From NCBI GenBank assembly GCA_003223325.1, contig QHYS01000017.1, forward strand, positions 1-64,000: a stretch of 64,000 nucleotides of DNA, written 5' to 3'. Shown piece by piece: positions 39,659 through 49,738 of this stretch; within the stretch, counting starts at the first letter, position 1; each line of letters starts with the position of its first letter. Source of the stretch: Acidobacteriota bacterium (GTDB taxonomy: Bacteria > Acidobacteriota > Terriglobia > Acidiferrales > UBA7541). The notes below the pieces were generated by a model. That model was not told where the DNA came from, ran no database searches, and saw only the letters and a list, made by a program, of their open reading frames with translations. The position numbers were made by a program, and so were the translations under genes.

Positions 39659-41056
39659 ATGGGCGCTGGCAGCGGAAATTCCCCATCCATGAGGCTGGTG
39701 GTCATTGATGATGACCCGAAAAATCTCAAGTTTGTGAATTTCATTCTGGCCAACGTTGGCCTGGAAATACATACCGCATCGGACCCCCAGTCGGGGCTGG
39801 ATCTGATTCATCGCCTGCGCCCGCAGATCGTGCTGATGGATCTGGTAATGCCGGGCGTACAGGGAATGGAGTTGCTGCAAAAGATTGTTGAGTTCGATCC
39901 GGGTATCGACGTCATTTTGATGACTGGCTACTACTCGACTGAGTCCGCCGTGGAGGCGATTCAGAAAGGCGCGGCGGACTATTTTCCCAAGCCGTTTTCG
40001 CCCGAAAGGCTTCGCCAGCGCATTGCGCTTATCGTTGAGGACGTGAAACGCAGGCAGCGCAGTTCCACGCTAGAAAACGAACTCCTGGAGAATTTCAAGT
40101 TCGAGGGCATCATTGGGCGCAGCCCGCTAATGCTGGATCTCTTTGCAAAGATTCGGCGCGTCGCGCCTCATTTCCGTAGTGTTCTCGTAACGGGTCCCAC
40201 GGGAGCGGGCAAGGAGCTCGTGGCCAAGGCCCTGCATAAGTTGAGCGGCTCAGGAAAGCGCTTCGTCGCTGTCAATTGCTCCTCCATCACGGAAAGCCTG
40301 GCCGAAAGCGAGCTCTTCGGTCATGTCAAAGGAGCGTTTACTGGAGCCAATCAGGATAAGGTCGGCGTGTTCGAATATGCCGACGGCGGAACGGCAATGC
40401 TGGATGAAATCGGAGAAATGCCTCTAGCGATGCAGGCCAAACTGTTGCGTACTTTGCAGAGCCATGAGGTCCGGCGTGTGGGCTCGCCTGCGGTCACCAA
40501 AGTGGATGTGCGTGTCGTGGCTGCGACGAACCGTGACCTCCAGGAGATGGCCCGCCAGGGAAAGTTCCGCGAAGATCTCTATTTCCGGCTCTCCGCAGTG
40601 GAATTGAAAGTTCCTTCGCTTGCGGAACGTCCGGAGGACTTGCCGCTTTTGCAACGCCATTTCTTGAAGGCTTTCGCTGCTCAGCACAGTAAGCCTGTAG
40701 TAGGTCTCACGCGACGCGCCCAGACCGTGCTGGCGCGCTACCCTTGGCCCGGCAATATTCGCGAGCTGCAAAACGTCATCGAACATGGTTGCATGATGAC
40801 CGAAACGGACGTGATTGACGTGCGTGATCTACCGGAGCGTGTACAGAGTCAAGCCCCCACCACCAAGGCCGACTATGAAGTCTTGATGTCTATCGACCAA
40901 TTGGAGCACCGACACGCCCAGCGCGTCCTCGACCATGTCGGGGGAAACAAGGTGCGCGCGGCGGAAATTCTCGGGATTAGCCGCACGCACCTTTATCAGC
41001 TTTTGAGAGATAACGCCGAAAAACAGAAAGAGCCTGTTTCGAAAGCGGACGAATAA
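39659..41056 (+). CDS. NtrC-family sigma-54-dependent response regulator
   Basis: REC domain, TGPTGAGKELVAKALH Walker A, ELFGHVKGAFTGA (GAFTGA), Fis-type HTH NKVRAAEILGISRTHLYQLL. Confidence 0.95.
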   Translation: MGAGSGNSPSMRLVVIDDDPKNLKFVNFILANVGLEIHTASDPQSGLDLIHRLRPQIVLMDLVMPGVQGMELLQKIVEFDPGIDVILMTGYYSTESAVEAIQKGAADYFPKPFSPERLRQRIALIVEDVKRRQRSSTLENELLENFKFEGIIGRSPLMLDLFAKIRRVAPHFRSVLVTGPTGAGKELVAKALHKLSGSGKRFVAVNCSSITESLAESELFGHVKGAFTGANQDKVGVFEYADGGTAMLDEIGEMPLAMQAKLLRTLQSHEVRRVGSPAVTKVDVRVVAATNRDLQEMARQGKFREDLYFRLSAVELKVPSLAERPEDLPLLQRHFLKAFAAQHSKPVVGLTRRAQTVLARYPWPGNIRELQNVIEHGCMMTETDVIDVRDLPERVQSQAPTTKADYEVLMSIDQLEHRHAQRVLDHVGGNKVRAAEILGISRTHLYQLLRDNAEKQKEPVSKADE

Positions 41057-41084
41057 GGGATTCCTAGCTATAGCTAGCCCGCTG

Positions 41085-42074
41085 CTATCGCCGCTCTTCC
41101 CCTTTGCCGCCCTTTTCTCTTGGTTCGGGCCTATTGTTCTGCTTAGCCGGCTGCCCACGAGGCTCAGGCGCATTGTTTGAACGGCCTCGCGGCTGCGCGG
41201 TTTGCAGCCGCGAGGCTGTCCGCTCGGGCCTATCGGCACTAGGTCGCACATTTCCGCGTGGATTTTCCGCACGCGGAGCCGGGCGATCTTCCCGGCGCGC
41301 ATTCGGAGCTACAGCCCCTGGGTGCTCGCCGCCTCGCCCATTCGGGCTCGCCCCCCGAGCCGCCACGACCTCGTGTCCGCTAAATACGCCTGGCTTAGCC
41401 GTTGCTGCGACGGGCGGTTGCCCGTGATTTGCCGAGGCGTGCAGAGCGCGATTCGATCCGGAGGCATGTTCGTGTTGAGCTTGCTCTGTGGTTGGCGCTA
41501 TATGCTGCTCGCGCGCCGCCGCCTCTTCGGTTGGGCTAGGGCGGGCGGCGATACCGCCAGCGCCGCCGTTATAGCTGACACGGTTAACTGCGACGTTATC
41601 GTTGACCACAGTCCGGTTGTAGCTGTTGTGCACCACCGTGACATTAACGTTGGTAACTGCCCGGTTATAAAAGAAAGCTCCGCCGCGCCAATATCCCCCG
41701 GCATACCCCACCCCTGTGTAGCCGAAACCATAGTTGATTCCGCCATAGAAGCCGACGTGCGGCCCCCAGTATCCCGGGTGCCAAACGTAGACGCCCTCTC
41801 CCCAGCCCCAATAGCCCGGAGTCCAAAGGAATCCGACTCGCGGTGCAATTACCCAGGTCCCAGGAACCCAGAAGTAGCCGTCAGGACCCCAGTACCAATA
41901 GCCGGGAATCCAGATGAAGCCGTTGCCGGGACACGCTGGCTGTTCATAGATGGGTAGTGCCGGCGGGCCCACGTGCACGGATACGCCGACGCTCACTTGC
42001 GCCAGCGCTGGGGAAGATAGGACCAGCACACCGGCCAGAAGCAACAGCCACCGAAGCAGAGATAAATTACGCAT
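41085..42074 (-). CDS. YXWGXW-repeat exported protein with Arg/Pro-rich tail
   Basis: Signal peptide MRNLSLLRWLLLLAGVLVLSSPALAQ; repeats GFIWIPGYWYWGPDGYFWVPGTWVIAPRVGFLWTPGYWGWGEGVYVWHPGYWG. Confidence 0.85.
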   Translation of the reverse strand: MRNLSLLRWLLLLAGVLVLSSPALAQVSVGVSVHVGPPALPIYEQPACPGNGFIWIPGYWYWGPDGYFWVPGTWVIAPRVGFLWTPGYWGWGEGVYVWHPGYWGPHVGFYGGINYGFGYTGVGYAGGYWRGGAFFYNRAVTNVNVTVVHNSYNRTVVNDNVAVNRVSYNGGAGGIAARPSPTEEAAAREQHIAPTTEQAQHEHASGSNRALHASANHGQPPVAATAKPGVFSGHEVVAARGASPNGRGGEHPGAVAPNARREDRPAPRAENPRGNVRPSADRPERTASRLQTAQPRGRSNNAPEPRGQPAKQNNRPEPREKGGKGEERR

Positions 42075-42322
42075 CTTCCTCACCTCGCGAGCATTATTTG
42101 AAACCGACAAGCACGCATGGGAGACCTGCCGCGGCTGGGCGCCGAGTTTCTCTATTCTAAACCCGCCAAGTAACGGAAAGTTGCTGGTCGCAGAATTCAG
42201 GGCACTTGCATGGAAACAGTGGCGTGCGTTAGTCATCAGGTACGGATTGCCTGCCTGGACGGCGCCGTGGAAGCGAGCTTAGGCGACTCGGGTAGGAGCT
42301 GGGGATTTGAGCCCTTTGCGTT

Positions 42323-43014
42323 TCATGCGGCCCCATGTGCGGTCGCCGCGCAAGTACTGCCAGAGCCCCTGCAGCCATTTTGGCATGCCCGGATGATTTG
42401 CCTGGAGGCGTGCTCGGCACGCACGGAAACGCCAGGCAGCGAATCGGTGATCGTAAACCACGCGTATTCCTTTTTATGAGCGCCCTTAAAGTCGGCGTTC
42501 CGCGGACTTCCCGTGCGCATCAAATTTGGAACTACCGTAGTCACCCAGATTCCATCTTTGGCCAGTTCTGTCCCTAACCCTTCGCTGAATCCGACCAGGG
42601 CGAACTTGCTGGCCGTGTACGGCAAGAGGTGCGGGAAAGCCACTTTGCCCCCAATAGATGTGATATTTACGATCCGTCCCTTATGGCGCTGTTTCATGCC
42701 TGGAAGGACGCCCATGGTGGTGTGAACGGCACCCCAGAAGTTGACGCTCATGACTTCTTCGAAATCGCCTACTGTCATGTGCTCCAGGGGGCCGACAAGA
42801 ATGGTTCCGGCGTTATTGACCAGCACGTCGACCGCGCCGAGCGTATTTTCAACCGATGCCAGGAACGATCGAACCTGTGCTGGGTCCGACACGTCGGCAT
42901 TGCCCACAGAAAAAGTGGTCTCTTCGCGCCGCAAATTCATCCCGCACGCGACCAAGGTCCTCTTCATCGCGGGCGCAAATGGCCACGCGGGCGCCATGCG
43001 CGGCGAATTCCCTA
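42323..43014 (-). pseudogene. 5'-truncated, frameshifted short-chain dehydrogenase/reductase
   Basis: REFAAHGARVAICARDEEDLGRVRDEFAARR (42849..43310 frame), then NADVSDPAQVRSFLASVENTLGAVDVLVNNAGTI...YTASKFALVGFSEGL (42323 frame). Glycine-rich N-terminus missing at the 43015 breakpoint. Confidence 0.8.
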
Positions 43015-43713
43015 GGTGTTGGTCGATGGCCGAGCCGTCTATACGCCCCTTTTCGGCGGCGTTTATTGGGACATGGTGGACGTGCCGCTCGAAGACATTG
43101 ACCGCATCGAGGTAAATTCGCGGGCCGGGCGGGACAGTATGGGGCGCCAATGCGGTGAATGGCGTGATCAACGTTATTACAAAAAGCTCTGCAGACACGC
43201 GGGGCGGCTTGCTGACGGCCGGCGGCGGGACCCAGGTGCAAGGGTTTGGCATTGTACAGTACGGCGGAAAAATCAAGGATAGCACCCATCGAATCATCGA
43301 ATCTTTGCAAAGTAACTCAACAACGAGCACTTCCCCGATTTCAACGGACTGAACGGCGAGGATGGCTGGCATCTGCTGCACGGTGGTTTTCGGGCATACC
43401 GCGTTTTCTGCCAAAGACTCCTTGATGACTGAAGGAGACGTTTATAAGGGGAAGGAAGGCTCGATCTTCATGCATTCCGTCTTCTCTCCCCCTGACAACA
43501 TAAACGTACCGGGCCTAGCCGCATTGCTGGGAGGAAACGTACTGGGCCGCTGGAGTCACGTTTTTTCGAGTCGCCGTGACATGACAGTTTTATTTTGACA
43601 ATTACGATCGGGACGGTCCGGAATTAAACGACTTCCGCAATACCTTTGATCTCGATTTTCAGAATCACATCAACCTAGGCGCCCATCAGGACCTTATTTG
43701 GGGCCTAGGCCGA

Positions 43714-45274
43714 GTGGCCGGAGGCCATTGCTGGCCTCCAGCCCTCTAAGAACCGGACTTGAAAGTTTCCCTTCATCCGGCTCGAGCACTCAATAACGCC
43801 TCCATAAAAAACGAAGACGCGGCCTTATTCAAACGCAGATAAGGCCTACTCGATACTGACTTGCGGCCGAGTCACACGGCGGTGAAAAAATCCAACCGAC
43901 GTGTGTGAAGCTGCACCAACGGTTTACACCGTCGTCATTTGCTTTGCTTCATTCCGCGGTTCTGCAAATGGTCTCGAGTTCGAGCACCAACGAGAAGTGG
44001 GCTCCGTTTCCGGCGAGGTACTGTTGTCCCAGGGAGGCGACGCAACCGCCGAGTAGCCAGGCGCGATTACTCGCGCCCAGCCCTCTAAGAACCGTGCGTA
44101 ACACTTTCGCGTTACACGGCTCGAGCACTCAACAACGCCCCCATAACGAACGAGGACGCGGTCTTATTCAAATGCAATTAAGACCTACTCGATACTGGCT
44201 TACAGCCGATTCGCACGGCGATGGAAAATTCACCAGGCGTGTGGGAAGCCGCACCAACGGCTTGCGCCGTCGTCATTTGCTTTGCTTCCTGTCCGGCGAG
44301 GTGATGTTGTCCCAAACAGGCGACGCAACCTCTATCTGCGCTATTACAGCGCAGCATTCGCTTCCTTTCGCGCTCCCATACCCACATCGCCATTGTCCGC
44401 CTCACGGCTTCCTACCCCACTTTGTGGGGAACGATACGGGTTTACTCTGTTCCGCTGATTGGACATGTCAGGTAGTTTAGGTGCCCTCTGTACGCCGGCA
44501 GTGTTGTATTGCCCATGACGGAGGAGATAGAACCCTCCGTGCCCACTGCAAAAAGAGCGCATAGCATCTTCCGCTCCCTTCGGGTAACGACGCTTGCGAG
44601 AGTTTGCATCTGCTCACCGTGGTACCAACCCTAGCCCCGATCCGGATCGATGCTCCCAGATGCACCGTTGCCTCGCGGTTCCAGTGCCAACCTTTCGGTT
44701 GCGGGATTCATTGTCAGAGTGCTACCTAACAGGTCGTTGCCTTCCCGCTATGACTCCTAGGGTACTCGTCATGGGAGACGAGGTCCGGACGGAAGAGAAC
44801 TTCTTCCGATGGACAATCACAATCAACAGCTTTACAGGTCGCAGTCTAGATACCCGCATCGCCATCGATCGGCCTTGCGGCTTCCCTTCCTCTTTCAAGG
44901 AGCGATACGGGCTTACCCTGTTCCGTTGAAATGACACGATAGATTAGGTCCATTCCTCTACGCCGGCAGTGCGGTTTGCCCATGACGGAGTACGGTACAG
45001 ACTCCGTACCCAGTGCAAAAGAGCGCATAGCATCTTCCGCTCCCTGATGCTCACGACGCTTATGGAACGTTCGTGTATTCTGACCGTGATGCTAGCAGTT
45101 GCACCATTACCTCGCGGTTCTGGTGCCGACCTTGTGGTCGTGAGTACATTGTCCGAGGGCTATTCGACGGTTCGTTGTCTCGCCGCCTTACCTCGTAGGC
45201 CACGTTCGATGGGACGAACGGTCTGATCGATCCTCCTTTGCCAGACAATCAATTCAACAGCTTTCAGGTCGCAG
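43714..45274 (-). mobile_element. Outer ORF-less group II intron of a nested pair (boundaries +/-10 nt)
   Basis: Minus-strand 5' CTGCGACCTGAAAGCTGTTGA...; domain V GAGCCGGATGAAGGGAAACTTTCAAGTCCGGTTC (34 nt, 43750-43783) followed by GGAGGCCAGCAATGGCCTCC hairpin and CCACTCGG; interrupted by the inner intron. Confidence 0.75.
44053..44843 (-). mobile_element. Inner ORF-less group II intron (about 0.8 kb) nested in the outer one
   Basis: 5' CTGCGACCTGTAAAGCTGTTGATTG...; domain V GAGCCGTGTAACGCGAAAGTGTTACGCACGGTTC (34 nt, 44089-44122); GGCGCGAGTAATCGCGCC hairpin; CTACTCGG 3' end; no RT ORF. Confidence 0.75.
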
Positions 45275-46340
45275 GTACCGCCGCACCGCTGACAAAACCG
45301 TAGGTACGATTGACCAGGCCATTCTTCCAGAGAACCTTGCACGCAAGCTGTTCGACGCGTTCATCCAAGATCAAATAACACTGGAGTCCGACCGCTTGGC
45401 CTTGTACTTGGGATCGAAATTTGCGAACGACTATTTTAGAGGCTTCGATCTTGAGCCGAGCGCTCGATTGGCTTGGACTCCCAGTAATCGCCGCACGTTC
45501 TGGGCCGCCATTTCACGTGCTAATCGCACTCCTGCGCGACGAGATGTGGGTCTGGATGCAGCGCTCGCAGCGTTGCCTGGACCTGCTGAGGTCGCCGTGC
45601 TGGGCAACCCGAACATGAAGTCTGAACACGTCATAGCATATGAGGTAGGTTATCGAGCACAGCCCATTGACCGCGTTCTCTTGACGTCGCGGCGTTTTTC
45701 AATAGCTACCACGGACTGGAGAGCTTAGAGCCGTCTCCCTCATTTTTCGACTCAGGCTCCGTTCCACCCCTTCTCGTTCACCCTATCGTGCGGGGCAACA
45801 AAATGTACGGGACGACGCACGGAGTGGAAGCATCTGTAAATTGGGAAATAACGCGTCGTTGGACGCTCAACTCCGGCTATTCGTTCTTGAATACGAATTT
45901 GCATGCCGATCCCGCCAGTCTGGATACCATGAGCGTGACGGGCACGCAGGGCTCAACCCCGGACAATCAGGCAGAACTTCGGTCCCACGTGGAACTGTCC
46001 CGGGGCTTGAGCTGGGATGCAAATGCCTACTTTGTCGAGCGCTTGGCGGCACAGCTTATACCTTCCTATACGCGGCTGGATATGCAGGTGACCTGGAGGC
46101 TTGCGGAGCGAATCGAACTGAACCTGGTGGGACAAAATCTGCTCAAGGATGACCACGCGGAGTTCAGAGATATTTTGCAAAGCGTCAACTCATCGCTCGT
46201 CAAGCGCAGTACCTATGCCAGGCTCACTTGGCAGTTTTGATCGAGGACCAGGCCAACGCGGCACCTTTGCATCTTAGGTTTTCGCAGCATGGAATCCAGT
46301 CAAATGAAGCGCAGTGCTGTGGCCAAATTCATGTGGACAT

Positions 46341-47621
46341 CTAGCGGACCTGGGCCTCCGGCGCGCCGACCTCGCGCGCCACGTATAAAGTCAACGACAC
46401 CGCGCCTACCAGCGCCGCGCCGAGCAGCACGGTCGGGCGGAATCCCAGCCAGGTGATAACTGCTCCGGCCGGAAAGTCCCCCAGCGGCCGAATGCACATG
46501 ATCAGCAGGGTATTCAAGCTCATGGCGCGGCCTCGCATTTCGACTGGGACGCGCAGCTGAAGCAGCGTAATGGTGGTGGCTCCGGCTATATTCTGCGCGG
46601 CTCCCACGACAAACAGAGCAGGAACGGAAACGCGTAGGCTATCACTCCAGCCAAACACGGCGAGCGCTATCGTCCAGAGCAGAATTGCCCCAAACACAAG
46701 CCGGCTATTGTCAGTGGTGCCTGCCAAGGAGGGCAAGATCAGTGCACCCACGACCGTGCCGGCCCCGACGGCCGAGAACAACACACCGAGCTGCGTGGGA
46801 CCAACGTGCAGAACTTCCTTGGCAAACACGGGCAGCGCCAGCGCTCCCGAGGGACCAAAAAATAGCAACGCTGCGTATGCGGGAACTACACTCGGAAGCA
46901 CAGAATCGCGACGAACGTATTGCAGCGCCTCGCGCGCGGAGGCAAGGAGCCTTCCACCAGGCCGGCGCGTGTGCTCCTGCGGTGTCCGCAAGAGGAGCAG
47001 TGCGACGAGCACAGCGAGAAAGCTCGCGGCATTCAAAAAGAAATTTCCGGCATAGCCGATTCTGCTCAAGACCAAGCCCGCAAGCGCCGGTCCCAAGATC
47101 GAAGCGCCATTGAAGACGGCCGATTGCAGCGAAACGGCGTTCATCAAGTGTTCCTTGGGCACGAGAGAGGTGATCAGCGCGTTGCGCGCGGGCTGGTCAA
47201 AACTCAACGCAGAGCTGCTCGCAAAAGCGACCAACAGGATGATCCAGAAGCGGATCAGTCCGGTCAGCGTAAGAATGCCTAGAAGGACCGCGAATCCCAT
47301 CATGAGGCTTTGCGTTAGCAGCAGTAGTCGCCTTTTGTCGAAACGGTCCGCAACGCTACCGCCTATGGCTGCAAACAGAAGGAACGTCAGAGCCTGGGTC
47401 AAACAGACCGTACCAAGTGCCGCTGCCGAGCCGCGAGTTAGGTCGAGGACGAACAGACTGAGGGCGACAATTTGCATCCACGTACCGACGGCAGATACCG
47501 CCAACCCCGTCCATAACCGCCGAAAATCGCGATAGTGAAGGGCTCGAAAGGTGCGAAGGAGCGAGCTGGAATCTGCCTGGGAGAGCGAAACTTCTCCCTC
47601 GGTCTTCGTGCTTGCATGCAT
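46341..47621 (-). CDS. MFS transporter (EntS/enterobactin exporter-like)
   Basis: FRALHYRDFRRLWTGLAVSAVGTWMQIVALSLFVLDLT...FDQPARNALITSLVPKEHLMNAVSLQSAVFNGASILGPALAG. Confidence 0.9.
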   Translation of the reverse strand: MHASTKTEGEVSLSQADSSSLLRTFRALHYRDFRRLWTGLAVSAVGTWMQIVALSLFVLDLTRGSAAALGTVCLTQALTFLLFAAIGGSVADRFDKRRLLLLTQSLMMGFAVLLGILTLTGLIRFWIILLVAFASSSALSFDQPARNALITSLVPKEHLMNAVSLQSAVFNGASILGPALAGLVLSRIGYAGNFFLNAASFLAVLVALLLLRTPQEHTRRPGGRLLASAREALQYVRRDSVLPSVVPAYAALLFFGPSGALALPVFAKEVLHVGPTQLGVLFSAVGAGTVVGALILPSLAGTTDNSRLVFGAILLWTIALAVFGWSDSLRVSVPALFVVGAAQNIAGATTITLLQLRVPVEMRGRAMSLNTLLIMCIRPLGDFPAGAVITWLGFRPTVLLGAALVGAVSLTLYVAREVGAPEAQVR

Positions 47622-47680
47622 ACCGGTTGCTCTGATAATATAGCGGTCAGTAGCAACTGGCTACTGAGAAGGGTGCACCT

Positions 47681-47758
47681 ATGGAATGGGAAACCCCGCA
47701 AGTTGAGGAGATCTGCCTTAGCTGCGAAATCAATTCTTACAGCAACGGCGAGCTCTAA
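47681..47758 (+). CDS. pqqA: PQQ precursor peptide PqqA (25 aa)
   Basis: MEWETPQVEEICLSCEINSYSNGEL*: short peptide with the E-x3-Y (EINSY) crosslink motif, RBS gagaaggg, just upstream of pqqB; absent from the ORF track. Confidence 0.85.
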   Translation: MEWETPQVEEICLSCEINSYSNGEL

Positions 47759-47843
47759 TCTCGATCTCGAGGCGGTAACGTTCGTAGCTGAAATCACTGG
47801 GACTGGCACACGGCTTTAGTGCCCTCCTTCTTCCTGCCCTGCA

Positions 47844-48767
47844 ATGCTGGTAAAAATATTGGGCAGCGCGGCGGGTGGTGGCTTCCCACAGTGGAATTGT
47901 GGTTGTGTGAACTGCCACGGTGTTCGCGACCGCAGCTTCAAGGGTTCTTTTCGCACGCAGGCTCAACTTGCTTGGAGCGCCGCTCCCAGTCGGTGGAGTC
48001 TTCTGAACGCCTCTCCGGACCTGCGCGTGCAAATTGAAGCCACTCCCGATCTATGGCCGCCGAACGGCACACGTAACTCCCCAATTCATGATGTGATCCT
48101 TGCGAGCGCCGAAGTGGACCAGGTCCTCGGTCTGCTGCTCCTTCGCGAGTTTCATTCGTTTCGTGCGTATGCCACCCGCTCGGTTCGCAAGATTCTCACC
48201 GAAGACAACAGTCTGTTTGGCGTTCTCGCTCGCTTCCCCGGTCAGGTTTGCTGGCAGGATATCCCGCTGGACCGGCCTTTCTGCGCTGGAGGCGCGCGCT
48301 TAGAGGTGTTGCCACTTCGGGGCTCGTTTCCCGGTTTCGTAAGGGCGCCCAGATTGGCGGAATTGAATGCCGCGGATGCGGTGATCGGTCTCTTGATCTC
48401 ACCCGAATTGGGCGCCAGTTCAAGTGGAAGAACACTGGCGTTCCTGCCGGGGGTATCTTGCATCCCTGATGCCCTGCTCGAGCGCCTGCAGAGTTGCGAC
48501 GTGCTGCTCTTTGACGGCACGTTCTGGAGTGATGACGAACCGTTGCAAATTCCGGGCGTCACGCGCACCGCGCGGCAAATGGGTCACGTGCCGCTCTCAG
48601 GCCCTGGTGGGAGTCTCGAATGCTTCGCGGCGCTCCAACGACCGCGCAAAATTTTCATTCACATCAACCACACCAATCCCATTCTGGACGAAGAGAGCAT
48701 GGAACATCGCATGGTTCGCGAAGCCGGCTGGGAAGTGGCAGGGGATGGCATGGAGATGACCCTGTGA
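47844..48767 (+). CDS. pqqB: PQQ biosynthesis protein PqqB
   Basis: MLVKILGSAAGGGFPQWNCGCVNCHGVRDRSFKGSFRTQAQLAWSA; DGTFWSDDE; MGHVPLSGPGGSLECFA; HINHTNPIL. Confidence 0.97.
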   Translation: MLVKILGSAAGGGFPQWNCGCVNCHGVRDRSFKGSFRTQAQLAWSAAPSRWSLLNASPDLRVQIEATPDLWPPNGTRNSPIHDVILASAEVDQVLGLLLLREFHSFRAYATRSVRKILTEDNSLFGVLARFPGQVCWQDIPLDRPFCAGGARLEVLPLRGSFPGFVRAPRLAELNAADAVIGLLISPELGASSSGRTLAFLPGVSCIPDALLERLQSCDVLLFDGTFWSDDEPLQIPGVTRTARQMGHVPLSGPGGSLECFAALQRPRKIFIHINHTNPILDEESMEHRMVREAGWEVAGDGMEMTL

Positions 48768-49460
48768 CGCCGGTTCAAGATCAACAGCGCCTCGCGCCGG
48801 CTGAACTGGAAGCGCGCCTGCGGGCCATCGGCCCGGAGCGATACCACCACCGACACCCTTTCCATCAATTGATGCACGAAGGCAAGCTGACTAGGGGTCA
48901 GCTTCAGGCTTGGGCGCTCAACCGCTATTACTACCAGAGCATTATTCCGATCAAGGACGCGATCATTGTCTCGCGGAGCGGGGATTCTGCATTTCGTCGG
49001 GCTTGGCGCAAGCGTATCATCGATCATGACGGAGACGGCGCTCATCCGGGCGGCATCGAAAAGTGGATCGCTCTGGCGGAGGCGACAGGTCTCGACCGGG
49101 AGCAGGTCACGTCGCAGCGCGGAATTCTGGCAGGCGTGTACTACGCGGTGAATGGCTACTTGGATCTAGCTGATCGCGCTGCGTATCGATCGGCTGCGCC
49201 AGTATTATCCGTGGTTAAGTGGCGGGCTGGCCTATTTCGATGCACGGCTTACCCAAGCGCCGGAAGACGCGCAGTTCGCCCTCGCCTGGGTCATCGAACA
49301 CGCCCGCACACCCATCGAGCAGGAACTCGCGCTCGGGGCACTGCGCGCCAAGTGCGATATTTTGTGGGCGCAGCTCGATGCGCTTTATTTCGCATATGTC
49401 TCTCCCGGCTGGCCGCCTCCCGGCGCGTTCCACCCGGGAGCGGAGAGCGTGACGAAATGA
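48764..49460 (+). pseudogene. pqqC: PqqC, internal deletion plus frameshift
   Basis: Frame 1 RYHHRHPFHQLMHEGKLTRGQLQAWALNRYYYQSIIPIKDAII...GVYYAVNGYLDLAD, then frame 2 RIDRLRQYYPWLSGGLAYFDARLTQAPEDAQFALAWVIEHARTPIEQ...DILWAQLDALYFAYVSPGWPPPGAF; segment corresponding to SPLEAIASCLTELFAPNIHEE is missing. Confidence 0.85.
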
Positions 49461-49738
49461 GCGCGATGGAACGAAATCGCGTGCCGCGGCTCGCGCCTGG
49501 GTGCCGCTTGAACGCTGCCGGAGGTCCAGAAGATCTGCTGCTGATTCCTGAAGGGGCCCTGCGGCTGAAGGGACCGGCGCGCGCTATCGTGGAACTTTGT
49601 GACGGTGAGCGCACGTTAGCCGGCATTGTGGAAGAACTGCAGCGGCGCTACACTTCCGCGCAACCGGCTACAATTGAGACAGAGGCCGTGGCACTTCTCG
49701 CACGTCTCCGCGACAGAGGTGTCCTCGAATACGCATGA
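49457..49738 (+). CDS. pqqD: PQQ biosynthesis peptide chaperone PqqD
   Basis: RVPRLAPGCRLNAAGGPEDLLLIPEGALRLKGPARAIVELCDGERTLAGIVEELQRRY; ATGA overlaps on both sides. Confidence 0.95.
   Translation: MSAMERNRVPRLAPGCRLNAAGGPEDLLLIPEGALRLKGPARAIVELCDGERTLAGIVEELQRRYTSAQPATIETEAVALLARLRDRGVLEYA

Larger units (their letters stand above)
43016..46240 (+). pseudogene. TonB-dependent receptor, 5'-truncated, frameshifted and interrupted by group II introns
   Basis: VLVDGRAVYTPLFGGVYWDMVDVPLEDIDRIEV; VNGVINVITKSSADTRGGLLTAGGG; ...DLIWGLG | insertion | YRRTADKTVGTIDQ...LDAFIQDQITLESDRLALYLGSKF...; C-terminal SVNSSLVKRSTYARLTWQF. Confidence 0.85.

Noticed and set aside
43905-45226. ORFs 43905..44480, 44594..44929, 44969..45226 as proteins
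   Set aside because: They lie within structured intron RNA sequence and have no family resemblance.
43740-45280. Repeated segments interpreted as CRISPR or simple tandem repeats
   Set aside because: Repeat units are hundreds of bp, diverged, and contain group II intron domain V/VI structures.
48620-49738. Single 372-aa PqqC-PqqD fusion protein
   Set aside because: The middle translates as Arg-rich nonsense; true PqqC sequence continues in another frame, so the fusion is a frameshift by-product.
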